Source: an uncultured Mycoplasmatota bacterium (lineage in GTDB: Bacteria; Bacillota_I; Bacilli_A; RF39; UBA660). Taken from it: a stretch of DNA of 64,000 nucleotides. The stretch covers positions 18,963-82,962 of the forward strand of contig URBY01000001.1 of the NCBI GenBank assembly GCA_900546245.1. The letters are read 5' to 3'. Shown piece by piece: positions 28,715-37,382 of this stretch. The notes below the pieces were generated by a model. That model was not told the origin of the DNA, searched no databases, and was given only the letters and a program-made list of their open reading frames with translations. The first letter of the stretch is position 1; every line of letters begins with the position of its first letter. The translations under genes were made by a program, and so were the position numbers.

Positions 28715-29059
28715 TTATTGCATTACTGGATCATTTGTAATTGTACCATTGCTAACTTCAACATCTTTAGCAGCAGTCCAACAATTCTTCCATTCAGTAT
28801 TTCCAACGTATCCCATAACAATACTAACTATAAATGGAACTAAAAATGCGATTACAGCATAAACAATTCTTTTAATGAAAGGTTTTTGTGCTTCCTTCAT
28901 TTTCTTTTCATCACCAGCAATAACTGCTTTACCAATATCTAAAGTTCCCCATAAAATAAGTGCTACTGGAACTGCTATTTGTAAAATATTTATAACTGTT
29001 CTTACAATATGAATTACTTGTAATAAATTTTGATTACTACATAATCCTGCATTTTCCAT
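28715..29059 (-). CDS. VirB2-like (TrbC-type) pilin or membrane subunit
   Basis: A 114-residue protein with two membrane helices (VINILQIAVPVALILWGTLDIG and RIVYAVIAFLVPFIVSIVMG) joined by a charged loop GDEKKMKEAQKPFIK. This is the two-helix layout of VirB2/TrbC-type subunits in Gram-positive T4SS. It lacks a long cleaved signal peptide. It is the first gene of the T4SS operon, with a consensus promoter and a terminator directly behind it. Confidence 0.75.
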   Translation of the reverse strand: MENAGLCSNQNLLQVIHIVRTVINILQIAVPVALILWGTLDIGKAVIAGDEKKMKEAQKPFIKRIVYAVIAFLVPFIVSIVMGYVGNTEWKNCWTAAKDVEVSNGTITNDPVMQ

Positions 29060-29093
29060 TCAATTTCTCCTCCTAACATTCAATCTTACTTTT

Positions 29094-29122
29094 ATTTTAT
29101 AACGATTATTATAAATTGTCAA
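29094..29122 (-). promoter_or_regulatory. Promoter of the T4SS operon
   Basis: On the minus strand TTGACA and TAAAAT are separated by exactly 17 bases, about 40 bases upstream of the first T4SS gene, whose ATG follows a GGAGGAG ribosome site. Confidence 0.8.
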
Positions 29123-29151
29123 TTAGTTATTAAAATAACTGTAAATAAATG

Positions 29152-30558
29152 TTAATTCAATAAGTCTTTTCTAATATATATTTTATAATTTTTATATTCT
29201 TTAATGACTATATAATTATAACTATTTTTTTCTAATTTACTATATAAATAATCTTTTTTATTTATAAGTAAATGAGTAAAATTATATTTTTTTAAATAAT
29301 CTTCATAATTTATTATTCCACTTTGTAAATCATTATATTCTTTATAAATATCAAATTTATGATTATTTTTCTTTAAAAATACTTCTGCTCTTGGATCCAT
29401 ACTACATTTTATGCCTTTATACACAGCATAACTTCCATCAGAAAATGATGTATATAATTTTATATCACTTATTTTATAATTATTAACTAAGTAATCAATT
29501 GGTTCCTTTGCATCTGGATAATAATTCCTTGGTATAAATATTATTATTAAACTAATTATAAATAAGATAATAGTTATTAAAACTTTTATTATTTTTGGTA
29601 TATATTTTGATATATCAATATTTGGTATATCTTTATATAAATATGCAAGTGGGAAAAATGAACCTATTATAAATAATGAAACACCTCTTAATGTATCAAA
29701 AGCAAGATATGTTGTACCAAATAATAATAACAAATATCTAATAGGTATTTTTTTTCTTGATGTAAAATATAAAATATAAGTAATTAATATAATAAATATA
29801 TGTATTTTACCAAATAAACTTGAAAATGATAATGGTTGTAATTCCTCAATAGTTTTTTCTAAAATGTTTTGTCCATATGAATTAAAAACATATAATAAAT
29901 TATTTATTCCATATGGATTTATTAAACCTGTTAAAATCATAAATAGCATTGTTACTAATATTGGTTTTATATCATATTCTTTTGAATTATTAAATATATA
30001 AGGAAGCATAAATATTATAAGCATAAAGAAAAACATACAATGAATATTACTTTGAATTAAAGAAATTATAGGTAATATATACAAATATTTTCTATTATTT
30101 GTATTTGAATATAATTCCATGATATAAAGTACAATTATTAAATTTAAATAAGTAAATATTTGTGGTCTTGTTGTGATATAATTAACAGCTAATAAACTCA
30201 TAGTAATTACTGTTACTAATATTGAGATATTTTCATTATTATTTGATACTTTCATACATAATCTATAATAAAAATATGTCATCATGATTAAAATAAAAAT
30301 AACAAAAAATAGTATTCCATATGTACCAAGTAATTTATAAATAAAAGAAAATATTACTCCTGCTCCATAACTTTGATATATAAAATTTAGATTATCATAT
30401 ATAGTAAATGGAACAACATTTGGAAAACCATTGTTAATAACATACTCCCCTTCTTTAATTGTAAACCAAAAATCATTATCAATTCTTAAATTATATTGAA
30501 TAAAAAATAAAATTGGAATTAAAAAAAGTATAATATATTTAAATTTTATTTTTTTCAT
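29152..30558 (-). CDS. Polytopic GT-C-like membrane protein
   Basis: A 468-residue protein with about ten membrane helices. The first periplasmic loop has DNDFWFTIKEGEYVINNG and PFTIYDNLNFIYQSYGAG. I recognise this arrangement (an Asp-x-Asp/Trp pair, then a PFT strand and a YQSYG segment) from a family of GT-C-like membrane proteins of unknown substrate. The C-terminal 110 residues are soluble (YTSFSDGSYAVYKGIKCSMDPRAE). ATG 30558 has GGTG upstream. Glycosyl transfer is an inference from fold resemblance only. Confidence 0.6.
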   Translation of the reverse strand: MKKIKFKYIILFLIPILFFIQYNLRIDNDFWFTIKEGEYVINNGFPNVVPFTIYDNLNFIYQSYGAGVIFSFIYKLLGTYGILFFVIFILIMMTYFYYRLCMKVSNNNENISILVTVITMSLLAVNYITTRPQIFTYLNLIIVLYIMELYSNTNNRKYLYILPIISLIQSNIHCMFFFMLIIFMLPYIFNNSKEYDIKPILVTMLFMILTGLINPYGINNLLYVFNSYGQNILEKTIEELQPLSFSSLFGKIHIFIILITYILYFTSRKKIPIRYLLLLFGTTYLAFDTLRGVSLFIIGSFFPLAYLYKDIPNIDISKYIPKIIKVLITIILFIISLIIIFIPRNYYPDAKEPIDYLVNNYKISDIKLYTSFSDGSYAVYKGIKCSMDPRAEVFLKKNNHKFDIYKEYNDLQSGIINYEDYLKKYNFTHLLINKKDYLYSKLEKNSYNYIVIKEYKNYKIYIRKDLLN

Positions 30559-30584
30559 ATGTTTCACCACTTATAATCTAACAT

Positions 30585-30611
30585 AAAAGGACTAGTTTTT
30601 CTAGTCCTTTT
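30585..30611 (-). terminator. Terminator of the HtrA gene
   Basis: AAAAGGACTAG and CTAGTCCTTTT form a perfect 11-bp stem with a T5 loop, overlapping the stop. Confidence 0.85.
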
Positions 30612-31680
30612 CAATTAATTTCATATCAAGTGTACTTTCTTTTCCATCTCTTATATATGTTACTTTAATAGTATCACCTGTTTTATGTTCGTATAAATAA
30701 TATCTAAGTGTACTAACGTTAGTTACTTTATTATCATCAAATTTAGTTATTACATCTCCAACTTTTAATCCTGATTTTTCTGCTGAATAACCATTTTCTA
30801 ATTTTACTATTACAACACCTGATTTTATATTACTACCTAAATTTATGTTATATCTATATAAACTATATTTATTACTTGCTTCTATTACTGATATACCTAT
30901 TGATGGTCTTTTTATTTCTTCTCCTTTTTCTAGATATGTAACATAGTTCTTAACATCATTTATTGGTATTGCAAATCCCATACCTTCTATTTCTTCTGTT
31001 GCAAGTTTCATAGATGTAATACCTATTACTTCACCAGCTAAATTAACAAGTGGTCCACCACTATTACCAGGGTTTATTGCAGCATCTGTTTGTATTACTT
31101 TTGCTATTATAGAATTAGATTCTATCATTCTATCTTTACCAGATATAATACCTCTTGTTATTGAGCCACTATAATCTGATCCCATAGGGCTACCAATTGC
31201 TATTACTGTTGATCCTAAATTAATATTATCACTATTGCCTAAAGTAGCAACCTTCTTAACTTTACTTTTATCTATTGAAAGAACAGCTATATCAGTATAT
31301 TCATCACTACCAAGTAATTTAACCTCTACTGTTTCATTGTCTGATAAAATAACTTCTATTTTATCTGCAGAATCTATTACATGATGATTTGTAAGTATAT
31401 AACCTTTATTATCATCTACTTTATATACAAATCCTGATCCACTACCTATATTTTGATTATTTTTATAGCTTTCTACAGTTACAACAGAATCATATGCTTT
31501 ATCTATTGAATCTTCTATTGCTGTTTCACTTAATTTTGTTTCATTAACTGTTTTCTTTTCTGTTATTACTTTTGACTCTACTGGAAAATATTTTAAATAT
31601 ATAATAACTGCAAATACAGCACTAAATATTGTGAATACATAAGCTAAAAAATATTTAAATAACCTTTTTCTATCTTTCAT
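30601..31680 (-). CDS. HtrA/DegP-type serine protease
   Basis: A 359-residue membrane-anchored quality-control protease. An N-terminal helix (YFLAYVFTIFSAVFAVIIYL) is followed by a trypsin-like domain with a complete triad: His in LTNHHVIDS near residue 96, Asp in YTDIAVLSID near 127, Ser in NPGNSGGPLVN near 205. One PDZ domain closes the protein (about 265-355, GVVIVKLENGYSAEKSGLKVGDVI). Family length is normal. It likely degrades misfolded secreted proteins, such as the large surface proteins here. Confidence 0.95.
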   Translation of the reverse strand: MKDRKRLFKYFLAYVFTIFSAVFAVIIYLKYFPVESKVITEKKTVNETKLSETAIEDSIDKAYDSVVTVESYKNNQNIGSGSGFVYKVDDNKGYILTNHHVIDSADKIEVILSDNETVEVKLLGSDEYTDIAVLSIDKSKVKKVATLGNSDNINLGSTVIAIGSPMGSDYSGSITRGIISGKDRMIESNSIIAKVIQTDAAINPGNSGGPLVNLAGEVIGITSMKLATEEIEGMGFAIPINDVKNYVTYLEKGEEIKRPSIGISVIEASNKYSLYRYNINLGSNIKSGVVIVKLENGYSAEKSGLKVGDVITKFDDNKVTNVSTLRYYLYEHKTGDTIKVTYIRDGKESTLDMKLIEKD

Positions 31681-31691
31681 ATTATCATCCT

Positions 31692-32627
31692 CTATTCTAT
31701 ATTTATTAAATCCATATAATTTTCTGGGAAACCTAATGTATCATATAATTTATTAATTTTTACTGATTTTATTTGCCATGTTAAATCTTGAAGTTTAAGA
31801 TTTATTTCATCCATCATATGCATAAATTCATCTTTTGTAAGCATTTGTTTTAATATTATTATTAACGCAAATATATCATTTTTTCCTTTTATGTATTCAC
31901 CAAATTCATCTTGCTTTATTTTTAGTTCATTATGATATTTAGTATTAGAAATATATTTTTGTGTTCTATGATCAAACACTATATCTTCATGTGCACATAA
32001 ATTTCTATAATTTGCAAGTAACGATAAATATACTTCCATATCTTCCATTTCAATTCCATAAAGATCTGCTATTTCTTTTTGATCCTCCGGTTTTAGTATT
32101 CCATAAAGTTCATTTATTAAACCAAATGACAGCACTTTTACAAGTACCCATAAAGGAATATAACCATAATTTGTTACATAATGAAGAGTCGCACTATGAT
32201 TTTGACTATTTACTCTAATCTGTCTTTTCATTTTATTTATTACATCACTAACTCTTCTTTTATTTTTATTGTCAGTTGTAAAATTTGATTCTTTTAAATA
32301 ATTTTTCTCTTTATAACCATATTTAACAGATAATTTATAAGATATTATGCTTTTAATATTATTTTCTACTATAAGCAAATTTTTAAATAATATATTTCTA
32401 AATTCTCTATCAAACATAAAAATTGCATATAATTCATCAAAGGTTGCACCTTTTACAAATTTCTTTTCTTTTGATGAAACCATTAATACTCTTCTATAAC
32501 CATTTATAAAAAAGTAATTTTCTTTTAAAAGTATATTTCTTGCTTCTTCTTCATCATTTATAGTAAGACCTTTACTTTTAAAAATTCCAAGTTGTTCATC
32601 AAGAGTTTTAAATTCCTTTTTATTCAT
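31692..32627 (-). CDS. Abi_2 (AbiD/AbiF-like) abortive-infection protein
   Basis: A 311-residue protein. It starts KKEFKTLDEQLGIFKSKGLTI, then LLKENYFFINGYRR and FDELYAIFMFDREFRNILF, the recognisable Abi_2 layout. RNLCAHEDIV near residue 210 is the Rx4-6H motif of HEPN ribonucleases, supporting RNA cleavage on phage infection. No partner antitoxin gene is adjacent. It lies just upstream of htrA in the same direction. Confidence 0.85.
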   Translation of the reverse strand: MNKKEFKTLDEQLGIFKSKGLTINDEEEARNILLKENYFFINGYRRVLMVSSKEKKFVKGATFDELYAIFMFDREFRNILFKNLLIVENNIKSIISYKLSVKYGYKEKNYLKESNFTTDNKNKRRVSDVINKMKRQIRVNSQNHSATLHYVTNYGYIPLWVLVKVLSFGLINELYGILKPEDQKEIADLYGIEMEDMEVYLSLLANYRNLCAHEDIVFDHRTQKYISNTKYHNELKIKQDEFGEYIKGKNDIFALIIILKQMLTKDEFMHMMDEINLKLQDLTWQIKSVKINKLYDTLGFPENYMDLINIE

Positions 32628-32805
32628 ATTTAAATCACCCTACTATTATAAATTATAACATAATTTTTTTTAGACTTAAAGTATTTAAATTTATTTCTAC
32701 AACTTAACACTTTTTTCACATATTTTCACATATTTTATATTTTTGGTCGAAATCTTCGAACAAAAGTTTTTCGGATTCTTTTCATGCAAACAAAACAAAA
32801 AAACA

Positions 32806-32895
32806 TTCTGAAAATCTATATGGGTTATATCTTCTGCCACCATAACCATTTTCTAAACTTGAGGTCGAAAATTTCAACCTCAAGTCTGTAAATTC
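32806..32895 (-). pseudogene. ORF6N-domain gene fragment
   Basis: Thirty sense codons encode a piece of an ORF6N/KilA-type domain: EFTDLRLKFSTSS, then ENGYGGRRYNPYRFSE. This corresponds to the central motif ending in GGRRYxPYAFTEQG in intact proteins. No start is visible, and the frame ends soon after at TGA. The intact gene upstream (32974-33828) has the equivalent MPYAFTEQGVAML. A 29-base inverted repeat lies inside. Confidence 0.7.
32857..32885. repeat. Inverted repeat inside the ORF6N fragment
   Basis: Two 14-base arms around one base (ACTTGAGGTCGAAA with TTTCAACCTCAAGT) pair with one mismatch that would be a G-U pair in RNA. It occupies the same protein position as the palindrome in the intact ORF6N gene. 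Confidence 0.8.
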
Positions 32896-32973
32896 AAAAT
32901 CAATAAAAAAAATCTTTATGGTAATTTATATACATTGTTTTTTACTGTCTCATTTATTTTATTTGTTCATACA

Positions 32974-33828
32974 TTAATCTTCTTCTATATTTTTGATTAT
33001 TGTTTCTAAATACTCTTTATCCTTTATCTTAGTAATCGCAAAACATTTATTACCTAAATCTTTATAGCTTGCTCCTGAATGATACAATACTTTTTTATCA
33101 AGTATTATGAATCTATCATGAAACTTATCACTGTATATTACTTTCAAATTATGGTATTGCCTATTATATTTTTTTATATCTATATCTTTTAATAAATTAA
33201 ATTTTTTAGTTACAATAGTTACTTTTACATTTAGGTTCGTAATCATATCTAAAATACTTTTGTCTTCATAATTATCTATTATAATTATTTCTTTCTTTGC
33301 TTCTTTAAATATATCAATTAATAGTGAATATGCATCATATATTTGTCCTTCATAAAATATTGTATTAATTTTCTCTTTTTCATTTAACTTATCAAAAGAT
33401 TCCTCTAATTTTAAAATTCTTTCTTCATGATTTAATATTATTGAAGTTTTATTTTCAAATGATAAATACCTTTTCATATAAACAAATGCATCGATTATTT
33501 TCATACTTACAATATCTGCAACAGGTGTTTTAAGTATTGTTGCAAGCATTGCGACTCCCTGTTCTGTAAACGCATATGGCATTGTTCGAATTTTATTAAC
33601 TTGCGGTCCCATGTTGGGACCGCAAATATTTTTAAATTCTAATTCATTAAGTTGAAACATATATCTTTCTGGAAACTTATTTATATGTCTCTTTACTGCT
33701 TGATTAATAGTTTTAGTTCCGTTTGTACATTCATATAATCTTGCTAAATCCGAATCTAGCATTACTTGTTTACCTCTTATTTCATATATCATATCTTCTA
33801 TGCTTAAATCTTCTTTTAATTCGTACAT
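32974..33828 (-). CDS. ORF6N (KilA-type) domain protein with PLD-like C-terminus
   Basis: A 284-residue protein. The ORF6N domain (about residues 8-100) begins with YEIRGKQVMLDSDLARLY, continues with AVKRHINKFPERYMFQLNE and ends with MPYAFTEQGVAMLATIL. The domain is common in phage and selfish-element regulators. A coiled-coil linker (ILNHEERILKLEESFDKLNEK) follows. The C-terminus (about 165-280) reads YEGQIYDAYSLLIDIFKEAKKEIIIIDNY, then SDKFHDRFIILDKK, which looks like a one-motif PLD-type fold with degenerate HxK. A perfect palindrome interrupts the usual motif between NELEF and MPYAF. Function unknown. Confidence 0.8.
   Translation of the reverse strand: MYELKEDLSIEDMIYEIRGKQVMLDSDLARLYECTNGTKTINQAVKRHINKFPERYMFQLNELEFKNICGPNMGPQVNKIRTMPYAFTEQGVAMLATILKTPVADIVSMKIIDAFVYMKRYLSFENKTSIILNHEERILKLEESFDKLNEKEKINTIFYEGQIYDAYSLLIDIFKEAKKEIIIIDNYEDKSILDMITNLNVKVTIVTKKFNLLKDIDIKKYNRQYHNLKVIYSDKFHDRFIILDKKVLYHSGASYKDLGNKCFAITKIKDKEYLETIIKNIEED
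33601..33625. repeat. Perfect 11-bp palindrome inside the ORF6N gene
   Basis: TTGCGGTCCCA and TGGGACCGCAA flank a three-base loop. It is strikingly GC-rich for this genome and encodes ICGPNMGPQ where relatives carry a LRxQxxTSS-like segment. Confidence 0.9.
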
Positions 33829-33888
33829 AATTCGCCTCCTATACTTATATTCTCTATAAATAACTAAAATTCCACTAAAAAAAGAGAA

Positions 33889-34827
33889 TTAATTAGAATT
33901 TTCTTTAGCTTTTCTAACTAATTCCCTTATTTTTCTAAGTCTATGATTAATACAAGACTTCGTTACCTTATTACCTGTTTCTATTGAAATTATCTCACTT
34001 AATTCTATTAATGAACTTTCAGGATACTTTAATCTATAATTTGCAACTTCTTTAACTTTATCATCAAGTAAATCATATGCATCTATTTCTTTTAAATAAT
34101 TAATATCATCAACTTGACTTTGAGCAGATTTCATACTCTTTTCTATATTTGCTTGTTCACAGTTATTTATTCTATTAGTCATATTAACTTTTTCTCTATA
34201 TGTTCTTATATCTTCATAATAAAGTACTTCTTCATAAGCCTTTATTATAGTTAATAATTCACTAATCTTTTCTGATTCTTTAATATAAACCATATAACCT
34301 TTTTTTCTTCTATGTACTTTTGAATTTAAATTATATTCATTTAATAGATTATTCAAAAATTCTGCAAATTCCAAATTTTCTATTAAAAACTCCAAATGAT
34401 ATCTTGATGTCTTTGGATCATTTACACTTCCACATATTAGGAAACATCCTCTTATAAATGCTCTTTTAAGTTCATCATCCGCAACTATAAACTCACTAGG
34501 AACCTTTAGTAAATCAAAACCTTTTTCATTAAGTAAACCTAAATCTTTTATTATTGTAAGTACATCTTTTTTAATTTCAATAATATATACTTCATTCTTT
34601 TTAAAGTTATAATTCTTCTTTATAGTTATATTAGATGTAACATTATATATTTCTTTAACTATTTTAAATATTCTATTTGCAACATTTATATTTTCTGTTT
34701 GAATTCTTATTGCATACAATTTTATATCAGCGCTTGTTCTAATTATTCCAGATAATTCTGATATATATTCAAGTTTAGTACATTCTAGATTTGATATTTC
34801 TTTTTTTATTTTTCCTGAAAAAGTCAT
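33889..34827 (-). CDS. whiA: DNA-binding protein WhiA
   Basis: A 312-residue WhiA. The N-terminal LAGLIDADG-like half starts MTFSGKIKKEISNLE and contains AFIRGCFLICGSVNDP. The C-terminal helix-turn-helix is in LKYPESSLIELSEIISIETGNKVTKSCINHRLRKI. WhiA links division and chromosome segregation in Firmicutes. ATG 34827 has GGAG 8 bases upstream; an ATG two codons earlier is too close to the site. It is last in the operon holin-like, lgt, trxB-like, whiA. Confidence 0.95.
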   Translation of the reverse strand: MTFSGKIKKEISNLECTKLEYISELSGIIRTSADIKLYAIRIQTENINVANRIFKIVKEIYNVTSNITIKKNYNFKKNEVYIIEIKKDVLTIIKDLGLLNEKGFDLLKVPSEFIVADDELKRAFIRGCFLICGSVNDPKTSRYHLEFLIENLEFAEFLNNLLNEYNLNSKVHRRKKGYMVYIKESEKISELLTIIKAYEEVLYYEDIRTYREKVNMTNRINNCEQANIEKSMKSAQSQVDDINYLKEIDAYDLLDDKVKEVANYRLKYPESSLIELSEIISIETGNKVTKSCINHRLRKIRELVRKAKENSN

Positions 34828-34839
34828 AGCCATTACTCC

Positions 34840-35691
34840 TTACTTTAAATCTTTTATTATTGATAAAGCCGCTATTGCTCCATCTGATGCCGCAGTTACT
34901 ATTTGATATACTTTTTTCTTAATTATATCTCCTGATGCATAAATACCATCTATATTAGTTTTCATATTTTCATCTACAACAATATAATTATTATCAAGTT
35001 TTATATTAAGTGATTTTATAAAATCAATATTAGGTGTGTATCCATTTTCTATAAACAATCCATCTATAGCATATTCTTTATCATCTATAGTTACAGTTTT
35101 AATAATTTCATCATTAACATTTAAATTGCTTATTTTTTTATTAATAACTTTAATATTATCTTTATCAAAAGTTATATCATCATCACTATAATTAACATAT
35201 ATTAAACTGTTTACTATATTACTTAAGTATATTGCATCATTTTCACTTTCTTTATTATTACCAATAAGCATAACATCTTTACCATTATATAGTGAACCAT
35301 CACATTTAGCACAATAACTTATATTAAGTGCATGTTTTTTTAATATATCAAGTTTTTTTTCTACTCTGCCACACGCAATTAATATAGTTTTAGTTTTATA
35401 TTCATTCTTTTCTGTTTTGACAACCTTTTCTTTACCATCTATAACATCAATTACTTTTTCTGTTTTAATAGGAACTCCTAAATTAATTACTTGTTCATAC
35501 ATATCATAAGCAAGAGAGCTTGCATCTATATTTTTAAATCCTAAATAATTATTTATTTTATCAGTTTTAAGCAATTTCCCACCAGGTACATTTTTTTCTA
35601 AAATAAGTATATTTTTATTTGCATTCTTAAGATAAAGTGCCGCACTTAAAGATGCTGGTCCCGCACCTATTATAATAGAGTCATAAATCAT
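34840..35691 (-). CDS. Thioredoxin reductase-like FAD/NAD(P) oxidoreductase
   Basis: A 283-residue flavoprotein. The FAD-binding motif is IIIGAGPASLSAALYL at residues 6-21. The redox-active pair is SYCAKCDG near residue 130, the NAD(P) motif VMLIGNNKESENDA near 148, and the closing FAD motif GIYASGDI near 253. It is somewhat short for TrxB (about 310), and CAKC replaces the common CATC, so the partner is not certain. The start overlaps the lgt stop by one base. Confidence 0.85.
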   Translation of the reverse strand: MIYDSIIIGAGPASLSAALYLKNANKNILILEKNVPGGKLLKTDKINNYLGFKNIDASSLAYDMYEQVINLGVPIKTEKVIDVIDGKEKVVKTEKNEYKTKTILIACGRVEKKLDILKKHALNISYCAKCDGSLYNGKDVMLIGNNKESENDAIYLSNIVNSLIYVNYSDDDITFDKDNIKVINKKISNLNVNDEIIKTVTIDDKEYAIDGLFIENGYTPNIDFIKSLNIKLDNNYIVVDENMKTNIDGIYASGDIIKKKVYQIVTAASDGAIAALSIIKDLK

Positions 35692-36479
35692 TATTTTACC
35701 TCCATTTCATTATAGTACTTTTTATTTCTATTTGTTACTATAATAATTATTCCAATTATTATACCTATTAATGATACAATTTGGGCAATCTTTAAACCGA
35801 AGAACATTAAACTATCTGTTCTAAGTGCTTCTATAAAAAATCTTCCTATTCCATACCATATAAAATAAAAACCTATTTGAAAACCTTTTCTTAAATTTTT
35901 ATTTCTTCTTGCAATCATTAATATTATAAATCCTATTAAACACCAAATACTTTCAAAAAAGAATGTTGGATAATAATATTTACCTTCTATATGCATTCCA
36001 TTTATTATAAATTCAGGTATATGCATATTTTTTAAATTTTGATATGTTGTAATTCCTCCATGTGCTTCTTGATTAAAGAAATTACCCCATCTTCCAAAAC
36101 TTTGTGCAATTATAACCGCAGGCGCTACTATATCTAATATTTTTATAAAACTAACATTCTTTTTCTTAGTATAAAAGTATACAAATATAAGTCCCGCAAT
36201 TACCCCTCCATGAATCGCAAGTCCACCATTATATATTTTTAATATTTCTGATGGATTTGCTAGATAATAATCTAAGTTAAATACACAGTAATAAACTCTC
36301 GCACCTAATATTCCAATTATTAATGTATAAAATATTAAATCACTTGTAAATTCTTTTGTTAATCCTTGTTTTTTTCCTTCTCTTGTTATTAATATGTACG
36401 CTACTATAACACCTAAAAGTATACACAAAGAATAATAATATACATTAAATCCAAATATATTAAATGCAACTCTATTCAT
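35691..36479 (-). CDS. lgt: Prolipoprotein diacylglyceryl transferase
   Basis: A 262-residue seven-helix enzyme that moves diacylglycerol onto lipobox cysteines. GGLAIHGGVIAG contains the essential His near residue 100, and the Lgt signature is SFGRWGNFFNQEAHGG near residue 130. Length is normal. It would act on the lipoprotein encoded at 4286-4894. It overlaps the upstream gene by 8 bases. Confidence 0.95.
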   Translation of the reverse strand: MNRVAFNIFGFNVYYYSLCILLGVIVAYILITREGKKQGLTKEFTSDLIFYTLIIGILGARVYYCVFNLDYYLANPSEILKIYNGGLAIHGGVIAGLIFVYFYTKKKNVSFIKILDIVAPAVIIAQSFGRWGNFFNQEAHGGITTYQNLKNMHIPEFIINGMHIEGKYYYPTFFFESIWCLIGFIILMIARRNKNLRKGFQIGFYFIWYGIGRFFIEALRTDSLMFFGLKIAQIVSLIGIIIGIIIIVTNRNKKYYNEMEVK

Positions 36480-36888
36480 TATTACACCTTCTTATTATTG
36501 GTTTTACTATTAATTCTTCTACAAAGAAATTCATAATACTAATACATATTGCGATTAAAAGTCCACTCCAAAATCCATATATATTAAAATGATCCCCAAG
36601 TATTAAATCCACAATTTTTAATATTAAAAAGTTTATAAATGGATAAAATAGTCCAAATGTTAAGGCTGTTATTGGTATTGTTAACTTAAATATAATTGGT
36701 CTTATTGTTTTATTTAATACATAAATAATAACTACCGCTAAAAGTTCATACCAAAAGTTATCCACATCAAAAGAATTAAATATAGCATCTACAATAAGAA
36801 ATACAAGTGTATAACCTAATATATATAACACTGAATCTAAAAACTTATTAATTCTAACACTATTTTTTTCTTTTATTACCACTTTCAT
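36472..36888 (-). CDS. Phage holin family 4 (YvlD-like) membrane protein
   Basis: A 138-residue protein with four hydrophobic helices and the family segment NKTIRPIIFKLTIPITALTFGLFYPFINFLIL. Despite the family name, these are chromosomal membrane proteins and not lysis holins. It is the first gene of the lgt/whiA operon. Confidence 0.8.
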   Translation of the reverse strand: MKVVIKEKNSVRINKFLDSVLYILGYTLVFLIVDAIFNSFDVDNFWYELLAVVIIYVLNKTIRPIIFKLTIPITALTFGLFYPFINFLILKIVDLILGDHFNIYGFWSGLLIAICISIMNFFVEELIVKPIIRRCNNE

Positions 36889-37136
36889 ATTATCATATTC
36901 CTCTCTCTTATTCTTTTATAACAAATATTTTCTTTCCAAAGAGATTATAACACAAATATTTTAAAATAAAAAGATGTTTTCCTAAAAACATCCACTATTT
37001 TTCTTCTTATTTTATTTAATTATCTTGTACAATTCTCTCTGGTGTTTCAAAAAATTATTATTTTAACAGTTAATACATATAATTATTGTTAATATTTTTG
37101 ATCAAAATTATATAAACAAGATATTTCAATTCTGAA
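36889..37136. other. AT-rich intergenic region with a hairpin
   Basis: It contains a terminator-like hairpin at 36973-36992 (GATGTTTT/AAAACATC) and presumably the leader of the holin-like/lgt operon, with a TATAAT box near 36945 on the minus strand. I see no gene. Confidence 0.5.
36973..36992. terminator. Bidirectional terminator-like hairpin
   Basis: GATGTTTT and AAAACATC form an 8-bp stem around CCTA with T- or A-rich flanks. It separates the lgt operon from the toxin locus. Confidence 0.55.
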
Positions 37137-37214
37137 AATAAAAGAACTTTTATAATAAAAGTCCTTCTATACATTTCTATCATTTTATCTCTACTTATAG
37201 TAATAAAAATATGA
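37137..37214 (+). pseudogene. Degenerate copy of the hydrophobic toxin peptide
   Basis: The frame reads NKRTFIIKVLLYISII and on to IVIKI before TGA. It matches the intact peptide at 37469-37561 in its first half (KRTFIIKVL identical) and keeps its hydrophobic character. The ATG is replaced by AAT and no ribosome site precedes it, so it is not expected to be translated. Confidence 0.75.
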
Positions 37215-37263
37215 CACCTATTCATTAAAATTATATGTCTCTTTGATTATTCAGGTTAGACAC

Positions 37264-37334
37264 TCAACTCGACAAAACTGAATGTTCCCTTTTTTTATGA
37301 AGTTTCCTTCATCTATATTCATAATAACATATAT
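37264..37334. repeat. 3' element, copy 1, of the tandem toxin-locus duplication
   Basis: The sequence from AATGTTCCCTTTTTTTATG through AAGTTTCCTTCATCTATATT to CATAATAACATA recurs with few changes at 37600-37690. Both copies end in a minus-strand promoter. Confidence 0.8.
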
Positions 37335-37349
37335 TTTATATTTTATCAA
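37321..37349 (-). promoter_or_regulatory. Antisense promoter of toxin-locus copy 1
   Basis: On the minus strand TTGATA and TATTAT are separated by exactly 17 bases. Its transcript would run antisense to the 3' part of the degenerate copy. The same position in copy 2 also carries a promoter. Confidence 0.65.
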
Positions 37350-37370
37350 TAAATTTGTATAAAATTGTAC

Positions 37371-37382
37371 TTGTTCGCTTGT
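37371..37382 (+). promoter_or_regulatory. Motif TTGTTCGCTTGT overlapping the toxin -35 box
   Basis: The identical 12 bases occur in the uvrA promoter at 41323-41334 on the minus strand, at the same distance from the -35 hexamer. A shared regulator is possible. Confidence 0.5.

Larger units (their letters stand above)
32628..32973. other. Non-coding stretch with an ORF6N remnant
   Basis: The only coding trace is the 30-codon ORF6N fragment at 32806-32895. The rest is AT-rich and has no feature I can name. Confidence 0.5.

Noticed and set aside
36472..36888. Prophage holin
   Set aside because: The family name is misleading: the gene is in a housekeeping operon with lgt and whiA, and no phage genes are nearby.
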